A stretch of DNA of 64,000 bases, from NCBI GenBank assembly GCA_016933915.1, contig JAFFZZ010000055.1:62001-126000 (forward strand), given 5' to 3'. The translations under genes and the position numbers were made by a program. Origin of the DNA: Candidatus Babeliaceae bacterium (GTDB taxonomy: Bacteria; Babelota; Babeliae; Babelales; Babelaceae). The notes under the pieces were generated by a model that was not told where the DNA came from, did not search any database, and worked only from the letters and a program-made list of their open reading frames with translations. How positions within the stretch are numbered: the stretch's first letter is position 1; the number at the start of each line of letters is the position of its first letter. Of this stretch, positions 16,088 to 22,739 are shown piece after piece.

Positions 16088-16551
16088 GCAACTCTTTTCA
16101 GATGAATCGAGTATATACCTATGACGAGGTTGAATCTGTTGCCGACGAGTTAATGCCGGCGCTTGCTGGTTCAGCGGTAGTGACATTTTGTGGTTCGTTA
16201 GGCGCGGGGAAAACAACGCTGATACAAGCTTTGTTACGCAAAGAGGGGATACAGGGTCCCATTCAAAGCCCAACGTTTACTTATGTGCAGAGTTACCAAA
16301 CACCAGGTGGTTTAGTGTTTCACCATTTTGACCTTTACCGTGTGCAGTCGATTGATGAATTTTTGTTGGCTGGCTTTGGTGATTACCTCTACCGGCCCAA
16401 TGAAAAAGTTCTTATTGAATGGCCTGAGATTATTATGCCGCTCCTGACGCGGGATGTTTGTCATATTTCTATTGATTATGACGGTATCGAACGACGTCAA
16501 ATTTCTTGCCAGTGTTCTTGGGCTCGTGATGGTTCCGTTTCATCTGCTTGA
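16084..16551 (+). CDS. tsaE: tRNA threonylcarbamoyladenosine biosynthesis ATPase TsaE
   Basis: TsaE is the ATPase partner of TsaB/TsaD in making N6-threonylcarbamoyladenosine at position 37 of ANN-decoding tRNAs. The 155-residue length is typical. The P-loop GSLGAGKTT lies at about residues 38-46, followed by the family signature IQSPTFTYVQ and the HFDLYRV motif near 79-85. LIEWPE is also present. It starts inside the stop codon of the NYN nuclease gene. Its last 55 bases overlap the end of the convergent MutS-like gene. tsaB and tsaD are not in this window. Confidence 0.93.
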   Translation: MSNSFQMNRVYTYDEVESVADELMPALAGSAVVTFCGSLGAGKTTLIQALLRKEGIQGPIQSPTFTYVQSYQTPGGLVFHHFDLYRVQSIDEFLLAGFGDYLYRPNEKVLIEWPEIIMPLLTRDVCHISIDYDGIERRQISCQCSWARDGSVSSA

Positions 16552-18809
16552 GTAAGCCATTGTACATAGTCTTCATTCCGCTTGATTCCTTCAGGGGATT
16601 TATCAAACCATTCGGTTGCTGCACCATCCTGGATTGTGAAAAAACGCGTCCATCGCTTTGCAGTAGGTGCGTTTAGATTGTGTTTAATGACCACATGCTG
16701 GTTGCGGAAAGTTTTTGGGTCTTTTTGAGCGAGTTCTGTTGGTTCAAAACGATGCGCGATTGAGATGGTGATATTTTGCTTTTGTTTCCCCATTTCCTCT
16801 ATTCCGCTGGTGAGAAGTTTGCTACCAAGTTCGTCGGTAGTACCTTTGACGGCTTCGTCAAAAAATGTGACCCAGTGCTCATTTTTAGGAATTTGAGTTG
16901 TTTCATGAACAAGTTCGTCGAATTGTTCCTTTTCTCCCATGAAAGTGGATGCTCCTCGTGTTGCATTTCCTTTTACATCGCTGTAAATACGCATTCTGTC
17001 GAACAAGGAGACCTCTGCTTTTTCCGCCCAGGCGATATCTAAAAGCCCACTGTTCAGAATTACTGAACTATAGATACTTGATTTACCGCTGCCGTTTGGC
17101 CCGCTTACGATTACCACATGTTGCTTTTCGTTGCCACCTAAGGTTAATGAATTGAGGACAACATTTTTTAGATGTGATCGTTTAAGAGCGTTGAGAGCAA
17201 GTGGGTTATAGAAATTAATAATGTTTGCGTATGCGCCTTCTTTGTCTGCATAGGTAACAAGGCATACAGGGGCTGAAGCATTATCTTTGCTTGAAGCATA
17301 TGCTTCTGCCTCTCGGAAGATAACTTCGATTTCTCCGGCTTCCTGGAGAGATTTCGCAAGTTCCTCTTTGATTTCTTGCTCGTTCATTAACATGAATGAA
17401 CAGAGAAGGTGTGGATCGTTCCAAAGAAGCGCTGCTTTGTTTGCGATGGAGTTGTTCCATGGCGCGTCAAAAGCTCCGAGCGAGAGTTCGTTGATTAATT
17501 TTTTTGTGTCTGCTGAAGCTGCATTGCTGAAAAAGGAGTCAAGAGCATCGGTGGTTTTCCTGAGGTCGGGAACGACGTCAAAAACATCTTTCATAATAGT
17601 GTCGATTTCTTTTAGGCCCTTGACGATTTGGCTTACCCCATGTCCCTTTGTATAAATATGATTAAGAACTTCGAGTTTGATAGATAAAACTTGTTTTCCC
17701 TGCATAATATTGCTCGCCCAAGCGATGTCTGAGATAGCGGGAACGATTAGTGCGGCACCGAGTTGCAAGGCTTTGAAGCGGAGCAATGAGTTTGGGTTTC
17801 TTTTTGCGTTTGATTCAAGTTCAAGGAGACTGTCGCCGATAGAAATTCCATTTTGGGCAAGTTTTTCTTGGTCGACAGAGTAACCGACCGGTTTTTGTGT
17901 GTAAGTATAGGTACACGGTAAGTGACGGACAACTTCGGTCATGATCGTCTCTTTTGCCACTTTAAATGGAAGGGTGAGCAGGTTGCCGACAAGGCCACCA
18001 GCTGCAACAAGTGGATTTTTTTCCTTGAAATCGCTGAAAGATTTTTTTACAACTCCATGTGCTTTATTGAAGAGGATGCTTGCTGTGGAAAATGGAGGGA
18101 CGAGCATGCTGCCAATAAGGAACCCGTAGACACCCTGGAGCAGACGCAAGGCGGGTATGTTCTTATTCATGGAGGTTAGTGATTTGCCGTAATAAAAGGC
18201 TTCCATAGCTCCCTTTTCCATGTCGCTCAAGGGTTTACAGAAAAGGAGGAACATGCCGAGGTTTTTGTCACTGAGTAATTCGTCAAAAACTTTTTTGAGG
18301 CGTGCACGAAGATCAGGGCGTGATGCAAGAACCTGAATTGCCTTTTGACGGAAGAGGACGGTTTCTGGATTTTTGACGCGAGAAGCATAGTCAGCAAACG
18401 CACACATACCGGGTATCGATGAGATATTGAGGACGTTGAGAAGTGAGTTGGTGTCAGTGTTTTCCGCAGGGCGTAGAGCGCCAAGTTTAACGAGTTCGTT
18501 AATAGTTATGCAACGAACCGTTGTTGCCTCATCATCCGGTTTTATCTCTTCGGAAACATCAAGAAAGATGGAAAGCTGATCGAAACGGGAGAGTGTTGGC
18601 ACTGTAAGATTTAACTTTTTCGGGCCGGCTGTATCGTTAAATTGTGATTTTCCGAGCAACGTACCGTTTTTGGCGGTTTCTGTGTCTTTAATGGCTTCGG
18701 GCGTGAGAAGCGCTTGTTTTACTTCTTTATAAAAAGAAGCGTGCTTGGCCGATAATGTGTTTCCTATGAGTAATACGAGTAATAATTGGCAAATTAATTT
18801 TTTCAACAT
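16497..18809 (-). CDS. MutS-type ATPase with signal peptide
   Basis: The 770-residue product begins with a clear signal peptide (MLKKLICQLLLVLLIGNTLS-AK). Hydrophobic stretches near 222-247 and 267-281 may be membrane segments. The C-terminal 210 residues form a MutS/ABC-type ATPase: Walker A GPNGSGKSS (570-578), the MutS-specific STFMGE motif (621-626), Walker B FFDEAVKGTT (649-658) and the SIAHRFE switch (683-689). A helical region at about 370-440 resembles the MutS core lever. No mismatch-recognition domain with Phe-x-Glu is evident. An exported or membrane-tethered MutS ATPase is very unusual, so a DNA-repair role is doubtful. Its 3' end overlaps tsaE on the other strand by 55 bases. A GAGG ribosome site supports the start. 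Confidence 0.83.
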   Translation of the reverse strand: MLKKLICQLLLVLLIGNTLSAKHASFYKEVKQALLTPEAIKDTETAKNGTLLGKSQFNDTAGPKKLNLTVPTLSRFDQLSIFLDVSEEIKPDDEATTVRCITINELVKLGALRPAENTDTNSLLNVLNISSIPGMCAFADYASRVKNPETVLFRQKAIQVLASRPDLRARLKKVFDELLSDKNLGMFLLFCKPLSDMEKGAMEAFYYGKSLTSMNKNIPALRLLQGVYGFLIGSMLVPPFSTASILFNKAHGVVKKSFSDFKEKNPLVAAGGLVGNLLTLPFKVAKETIMTEVVRHLPCTYTYTQKPVGYSVDQEKLAQNGISIGDSLLELESNAKRNPNSLLRFKALQLGAALIVPAISDIAWASNIMQGKQVLSIKLEVLNHIYTKGHGVSQIVKGLKEIDTIMKDVFDVVPDLRKTTDALDSFFSNAASADTKKLINELSLGAFDAPWNNSIANKAALLWNDPHLLCSFMLMNEQEIKEELAKSLQEAGEIEVIFREAEAYASSKDNASAPVCLVTYADKEGAYANIINFYNPLALNALKRSHLKNVVLNSLTLGGNEKQHVVIVSGPNGSGKSSIYSSVILNSGLLDIAWAEKAEVSLFDRMRIYSDVKGNATRGASTFMGEKEQFDELVHETTQIPKNEHWVTFFDEAVKGTTDELGSKLLTSGIEEMGKQKQNITISIAHRFEPTELAQKDPKTFRNQHVVIKHNLNAPTAKRWTRFFTIQDGAATEWFDKSPEGIKRNEDYVQWLTQADETEPSRAQEHWQEI

Positions 18810-18826
18810 ATTAAAAACCTCAAATG

Positions 18827-18856
18827 AAAAACCCGGTTCGTTAAAACTGGCTTTTT
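18827..18856. repeat. Imperfect hairpin upstream of the MutS-like gene
   Basis: AAAAACCCGGTT (18827-18838) and AACTGGCTTTTT (18845-18856) pair at ten of twelve positions around a six-base loop. Either strand ends in a T-run, so it looks like a terminator or attenuator. It lies in the leader of the minus-strand gene starting at 18809. The rest of 18857-19048 shows no gene. Confidence 0.3.
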
Positions 18857-19048
18857 TATATTATTTAGTAGTGTCAAATTAAGATTAAATAACGCCTTTT
18901 ACTGTACCAAAAATTTTGTTTTTTGTGTAGTCCGGGTGGCTGTCTGATTTTTTAAAAGGCCCTTTCTGACGTTTGTTGGAAATGAAAAAGTAAACTTTTT
19001 TTTGAGTTGAAATTTGTGGGAAAAGCTTTAGACTGGGTGTATAAAGTA

Positions 19049-19134
19049 GGCGAGATACCCAAGTGGCCAACGGGGGCGGACTGTAAATCCGCTGGTGTAT
19101 GCCTTCGTAGGTTCGAATCCTACTCTCGCCACCA
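19049..19134 (+). tRNA. tRNA-Tyr (GTA)
   Basis: This is a class II tRNA with a long variable arm. The acceptor GGCGAGA pairs with TCTCGCC, the anticodon loop CTGTAAA carries GTA, the T-arm contains GTTCGAATC, and CCA is encoded. It is the first gene of a four-tRNA cluster ahead of rpmG. Confidence 0.95.
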
Positions 19135-19145
19135 GAAGGATTGAT

Positions 19146-19221
19146 GCGGGAATAGCTCAATTGGTAGAGCGACAGCCTTCCAAGCTGTAGGTTGCGGGTT
19201 CGAGCCCCGTTTCCCGCTCCA
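19146..19221 (+). tRNA. tRNA-Gly (TCC)
   Basis: The acceptor GCGGGAA pairs with TTCCCGC. The anticodon loop CTTCCAA carries TCC, which reads GGA and GGG. The T-arm GGTTCGAGCC and the encoded CCA are present. Confidence 0.95.
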
Positions 19222-19246
19222 ACTATTTTGTTCTGTCGTTTGTGAC

Positions 19247-19322
19247 GCTGGCGTAGCTCAGTTGGTAGAGCAGCTGATTTGTAATCAGCAGGTCATCGGT
19301 TCAAGTCCGATCGCCAGCTCCA
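19247..19322 (+). tRNA. tRNA-Thr (TGT)
   Basis: The acceptor GCTGGCG pairs with CGCCAGC. The anticodon stem CTGAT/ATCAG encloses TTGTA with anticodon TGT, reading ACA and ACG. The T-arm GGTTCAAGTCC and the encoded CCA are present. In many bacteria tuf follows here; it does not in this window. Confidence 0.95.
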
Positions 19323-19343
19323 AAAAAATAGGCAACTTGGGGT

Positions 19344-19376
19344 TGCATAGTCTTTTTCCTCCGTGTAAGCTATGCA
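19344..19376 (+). repeat. Inverted repeat between the two tRNA-Thr genes
   Basis: TGCATAG (19344-19350) and CTATGCA (19370-19376) form a perfect 7-bp stem with a 19-base pyrimidine-rich loop, in the 91-base spacer between the two tRNA-Thr genes. It may be a processing hairpin in the tRNA precursor. Confidence 0.35.
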
Positions 19377-19413
19377 GTATGTATGCGACGCTAGGTGAGA
19401 GATTAGGGTGAGG

Positions 19414-19490
19414 GCCCACGTAGCTCAGTTGGTTAGAGCACTTCCTTGGTAAGGGAGAGGTCACCGGTTCAAATCCGGTCGCGGGCTCCA
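19414..19490 (+). tRNA. tRNA-Thr (GGT)
   Basis: The anticodon stem CTTCC/GGGAG encloses TTGGTAA with anticodon GGT, reading ACC and ACT. The T-arm GGTTCAAATCC and the encoded CCA are present. The acceptor GCCCACG pairs with CGCGGGC except for one A-C mismatch at the fifth pair. The gene lies where tuf is usually found. Confidence 0.92.
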
Positions 19491-19534
19491 GATAGCGTAA
19501 GCTTTTTAAAGATGTTAGAGGAATTTGGGTATTT

Positions 19535-19693
19535 ATGGCGAAAGATCGAGTGATTTCGCACCTTTCGTGCGAAGAGTGTAAAGGGCGTAATTATACTCAA
19601 GTGGTGACGCGTAAGCGCAAGGTTGGCGATTTAAAGTTAAGCAAATATTGCTCGAGTTGTCGCAAACATACGGTGCATAAAGAGACGAAGTAA
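19535..19693 (+). CDS. rpmG: 50S ribosomal protein L33
   Basis: This small gene encodes a 52-residue L33 beginning MAKDRVISHLSCEECKGRNY. Two CxxC pairs (C12/C15 and C39/C42) form the zinc ribbon of the Cys-containing L33 type, so the protein probably binds zinc. The pattern TRKRKVGDLKLSKYCSSC is characteristic. It sits between tRNA-Thr and tRNA-Trp, a common place for rpmG just ahead of secE-nusG. Confidence 0.95.
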   Translation: MAKDRVISHLSCEECKGRNYTQVVTRKRKVGDLKLSKYCSSCRKHTVHKETK

Positions 19694-19702
19694 GCATTGG
19701 GA

Positions 19703-19778
19703 AGGCCAGTAGCTCCAACGGTAGAGCGGCAGACTCCAAATCTGCGGGTTGGGGGTTCGAATCCCTCCTGGCCTGCCA
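19703..19778 (+). tRNA. tRNA-Trp (CCA)
   Basis: The acceptor AGGCCAG pairs with CTGGCCT. The anticodon loop CTCCAAA carries CCA for the UGG codon. The T-arm GGTTCGAATCC and a 3' CCA are encoded. It lies ten bases after rpmG and 24 bases before secE, a widely conserved order. Confidence 0.95.
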
Positions 19779-19802
19779 GTGAAAGTTTTTTGGGGTGCTG
19801 CG

Positions 19803-19994
19803 ATGAAAAATGTAAAGCAATTCATAAGCGAGGTTCGTGTTGAGCTTGCTCGTGTTGAATGGCCAAGTTTTCAAGAGTTTGTGGGCGCGACTATCGTTGT
19901 GCTTTTCATTGTTTTTGTGTTTGCCGTTTATCTAAAAGGTGTTGACGCGCTGGTTGAATGGCTGCTTGCGCAGATTATTGCCCGCAGTTTTTAG
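19803..19994 (+). CDS. secE: Preprotein translocase subunit SecE
   Basis: The 63-residue protein is the short, single-membrane-segment form of SecE. It starts MKNVKQFISEVRVELARVEW, where the amphipathic helix ends in the conserved VEWPS motif, followed by one membrane segment (about residues 27-46). SecE clamps SecY in the Sec channel. The ATG at 19803 is chosen because the upstream in-frame extension runs into tRNA-Trp. A GGGGTG element precedes it. nusG follows after 14 bases, the universal order. Confidence 0.95.
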   Translation: MKNVKQFISEVRVELARVEWPSFQEFVGATIVVLFIVFVFAVYLKGVDALVEWLLAQIIARSF

Positions 19995-20008
19995 GGTTGG
20001 TTGTTGGT

Positions 20009-20533
20009 ATGAAAGAATGGTATGTCATTCAGGTGTACGCCGGGTATGAGGGTGCGGTAAAGGCCGACCTGAAAAAACGCATTGAAGAAGCGGGGGTGGC
20101 GGATTCCTTTGGTGAGATTCTTGTTCCATCTGCTAAGGTTAAGCAGTTTTTTGCTTCAGATAACGAGGCTGAGGAGGATCAGCAGCTTTTCCCTGGGTAC
20201 ATTCTGGTAGAGATGGAGATGGGCCCGGCTGCGTTTCGTCTTGTGGCAGCTATGCCGCGGGTTATTCGTTTTCTTGGGGGCGCAAATCCGGCGCCGCTTT
20301 CTTCGCGTGAGATTGATCGTGTTTTAGCGCAGATGCGTGGCGAAGTAAAACTGGCTGTAGAGAAGTGCCAGTTTGAGGTGGGCAAGGAAGTTGAAATTAC
20401 AGCTGGGGCGTTTGCCGGCTTTGTCGGTATTGTTGATGCGATCGACGAAGAGAGTGAAAAGCTTACGATTATGGTAAGTATTTTTGGGCGTATGACTCCG
20501 GTTGAGTTGAGTTTTGATCAAGTAAAGTGCTAA
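20009..20533 (+). CDS. nusG: Transcription termination/antitermination factor NusG
   Basis: The 174-residue product has the NGN domain start MKEWYVIQVYAGYEGAVKAD, the LFPGYILVEME motif near residue 60 and a C-terminal KOW domain (AGAFAGFVGIVDAI near 130-143). NusG binds the RNA polymerase clamp and links transcription to Rho or the ribosome. I use the ATG at 20009; a longer frame from 19958 would overlap secE and add non-homologous residues. It heads the nusG-rplK-rplA-rplJ-rplL-rpoB-rpoC series. Confidence 0.96.
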   Translation: MKEWYVIQVYAGYEGAVKADLKKRIEEAGVADSFGEILVPSAKVKQFFASDNEAEEDQQLFPGYILVEMEMGPAAFRLVAAMPRVIRFLGGANPAPLSSREIDRVLAQMRGEVKLAVEKCQFEVGKEVEITAGAFAGFVGIVDAIDEESEKLTIMVSIFGRMTPVELSFDQVKC

Positions 20534-20547
20534 GGTAAGGTTGGTCT

Positions 20548-20970
20548 ATGGCAAAAAAAATAAAAGCGGTGGTTCGGTTGCAAATTCCTGCTGGGGCTGC
20601 AACTCCGGCACCTCCTGTGGGTGCGGTGCTTGGTCCGCATGGTATTAACATTATGGAGTTTTGCAAGCAATTCAATGCGAGGACCGCTGATCGCAAAGGG
20701 CAAACGGTTCCAACGATTATAAATATTTATGTTGATCGTACCTTTGATTTTGTTCTCAAGACGCAGCCTGCCACTGAGCTTATTAAGAATAAATGCAAGA
20801 TTGCTAAGGGTTCTTCGAAACCAAATGCCGATAAGGTTGGTACTATCAGCTGGGCTGATATTGAAGAAATTGCAAAAATAAAAATGGTTGATCTTAATGT
20901 TGCCGATATTGAAGCTGCCAAGAGAATTATTGCTGGTAGTGCGCACAGTATGGGCGTTGAAGTTGTATAA
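20548..20970 (+). CDS. rplK: 50S ribosomal protein L11
   Basis: The 140-residue length is normal. The N-terminal domain reads KIKAVVRLQIPAGAATPAPP, with the conserved Pro pair and the GPHGINIMEFCKQFN signature. The C-terminal rRNA-binding domain ends with RIIAGSAHSMGVEV. L11 forms the GTPase-associated centre with 23S rRNA and L10/L12. It starts 14 bases after nusG behind an AAGG ribosome site. Confidence 0.97.
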   Translation: MAKKIKAVVRLQIPAGAATPAPPVGAVLGPHGINIMEFCKQFNARTADRKGQTVPTIINIYVDRTFDFVLKTQPATELIKNKCKIAKGSSKPNADKVGTISWADIEEIAKIKMVDLNVADIEAAKRIIAGSAHSMGVEVV

Positions 20971-21003
20971 TGGATGAATGAAAGGGCTGGTAGCAGGTTA
21001 GTT

Positions 21004-21693
21004 ATGGCAAAGAATGGGAAAAAATACCGAAAGGCGCTCGAAGCACTGGGAGGAAGAACAGCTTTTCCTCTGCGGGAGGGGATAGCGAAGCTGAAAAGCG
21101 TTGCTTATGCCCGTTTTGACGAGTCGGTAACGGTTGATGTCAATCTTGGTATTGACGCTTCAAAGGGTGATCAAGTTGTGCGTGGTGGTATAGTGCTTCC
21201 GCACGGGACTGGTAAAGCTTCGCGCGTGCTTGTTTTTGCTAAGGGTGAATATGCCGAGCAGGCAAAAGCGGCGGGTGCTGATTATGTAGGTACCGATGAT
21301 CTGATTAAGAAGATTGATGAGGGATGGTTTGACTTTGAATATGCGGTTGCAACCCCGGATCTAATGGGTTTGGTGGGAAAGATTGCTAAAGTTCTTGGTC
21401 CCCTGGGGCTTCTCCCTAATAAAAAACTCGGGACGGTAACCTTTGAGGTAGCTTCTGTAGTGCAAGATTTGAAAAAGGGTCTGGTGTTTTTCAGGAATGA
21501 CAAACAAGGTCTTGTTCATTTTTTGTGCGGCAAGGTTTCGTTTTCCGAAGAGATGTTGTACGACAACATGGTAGCTTTCCTGAAAGCGCTTGCAGCGGCA
21601 AAGCCTGGGGCGTCAAAGGGGCAGTTTATCAAGAAAGTGGTCATTACATCGACGATGGGTCCGGGTGTTCCTGTCGAAGTTAGTGAATTGTAA
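21004..21693 (+). CDS. rplA: 50S ribosomal protein L1
   Basis: The 229-residue protein begins MAKNGKKYRKALEALGGRTA, the usual L1 start. The ATG at 21004 is preferred to an in-frame ATG at 20974. The motifs VDVNLGIDASKGDQVVRGGI and GLLPNKKLGTVT and the C-terminal TSTMGPGVPVE are typical. L1 forms the ribosome stalk near the E site and in many bacteria represses its own rplKA mRNA; no operator was identified here. Confidence 0.97.
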   Translation: MAKNGKKYRKALEALGGRTAFPLREGIAKLKSVAYARFDESVTVDVNLGIDASKGDQVVRGGIVLPHGTGKASRVLVFAKGEYAEQAKAAGADYVGTDDLIKKIDEGWFDFEYAVATPDLMGLVGKIAKVLGPLGLLPNKKLGTVTFEVASVVQDLKKGLVFFRNDKQGLVHFLCGKVSFSEEMLYDNMVAFLKALAAAKPGASKGQFIKKVVITSTMGPGVPVEVSEL

Positions 21694-21716
21694 TGCGTTT
21701 GTAACAAGGGTTTATC

Positions 21717-22226
21717 ATGAATCGTCACGACAAAGCACTGCTTATTGACTCCTTGCATGAGAAGTTTTTGGGAAGCCAGTCGGCTTTTCTTGTCTCTGTT
21801 GAAGGGTTGACTGTAGGTCAGTTGCAGACGCTGCGCAAAGGGGTGGGACAGATCGGGGGGTCTGTTCAGGTGGCAAAAAATACCTTACTTAGACGCGCTG
21901 CCCAAGGGGTCGCGAGTGCTGAGCTTTTGCAACCGTATTTTTCGCAGCAGCTGGCTATTATTTTTGCTCCAAAAGATCCATTGCAAATTGCCAAAGTTAT
22001 TTATGAGGCAGCAAGGGGTATTGAAAAACTTGCACTTGTGGCGGGAACTTACGAAGGTGGGTTGCTCGATAGGCAACAGTTTGAGTTTCTTGCTACGCTT
22101 CCGTCGCGAGAGCAGCTTCTTGCACAGCTTTGTGCTGTCTTGCAAGGGCCACTTTCGTTGTTTGCGTTTACGCTTGATCGGATAGCGAAAAAGGATTCGC
22201 AAGAGTCGTTGCAGGCAGGTGCGTGA
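21717..22226 (+). CDS. rplJ: 50S ribosomal protein L10
   Basis: The 169-residue product carries the L10 pattern: RHDKALLIDSLHEKFLGSQS, the SVEGLTVGQLQTLRK helix and VAKNTLLRRAAQG. The C-terminal helices bind L12 dimers (PLSLFAFTLDRIAKK). L10 anchors the L7/L12 stalk. rplL follows after 71 bases without a recognisable terminator. Confidence 0.95.
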   Translation: MNRHDKALLIDSLHEKFLGSQSAFLVSVEGLTVGQLQTLRKGVGQIGGSVQVAKNTLLRRAAQGVASAELLQPYFSQQLAIIFAPKDPLQIAKVIYEAARGIEKLALVAGTYEGGLLDRQQFEFLATLPSREQLLAQLCAVLQGPLSLFAFTLDRIAKKDSQESLQAGA

Positions 22227-22297
22227 GAGGCGTAGATGTTTGCATTTGGATTGTTTAAAAATGTTTTTATTAATAATGCTATTTCATGGAGAAGATG

Positions 22298-22678
22298 ATG
22301 GCTTCAAAGTCTCTCGATCAAATTATTGAGGAAATCGGTACGCTTTCTGTTGTAGAGCTTGCTGATTTAGTAAAAAAGTTGCGTGATAAGTTCGGTGTTT
22401 CTGATATGCCGGTTATGGGGGCGGGAGCTGCGTCTGGTCAGTCGACTGCGGCGGCTGAAGAGAAGAGCGAGTTCAAGGTTGAGCTTGTTGAAAGCGGTAC
22501 TGAAAAGATCAAGGTAATTAAAGCGCTTCGCCAGATTAATAAAGACCTTTCTTTGACGGATGCTAAAAAAGTTGTCGAAAGTGCGCCTACTGTTCTTGCT
22601 GAGCAAGTTAAAAAAGCTGATGCTCAGAAGATGAAGGAGGATCTTGAAGCTGTTGGTGCAAAAGTTAAGCTTTCGTAA
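22298..22678 (+). CDS. rplL: 50S ribosomal protein L7/L12
   Basis: The 126-residue protein has an N-terminal dimerisation domain, an Ala/Gly/Ser hinge (about 45-60) and the C-terminal factor-binding domain with KIKVIKALRQI and LTDAKKVVESAP. I chose the ATG at 22298 rather than the in-frame ATG at 22286, because GGAG at 22288-22291 is correctly placed for the later one. Confidence 0.96.
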   Translation: MASKSLDQIIEEIGTLSVVELADLVKKLRDKFGVSDMPVMGAGAASGQSTAAAEEKSEFKVELVESGTEKIKVIKALRQINKDLSLTDAKKVVESAPTVLAEQVKKADAQKMKEDLEAVGAKVKLS

Positions 22679-22739
22679 GACGCGTTGTTGCGTGTAGATG
22701 GTTTGAAATAGAAATTATGAGAGACGGAGGAGCTGCCTA

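Noticed and set aside
18997-19048. Promoter for the tRNA cluster (TTGAAA and TATAAA elements)
   Set aside because: Spacing between the hexamers is wrong and TATAAA is too close to the mature tRNA 5' end; I could not place a convincing promoter.
18885-19160. A minus-strand reading frame across tRNA-Tyr with a product containing ESRIRTYEG
   Set aside because: It is the antisense of the tRNA cluster, a well-known false annotation; no ribosome site or homology supports it.
19533-19874. Minus-strand frame over rpmG and tRNA-Trp
   Set aside because: Antisense of rpmG, tRNA-Trp and secE; the peptide (WQARRDSNPQPADLESAALP) is typical of tRNA antisense translation.
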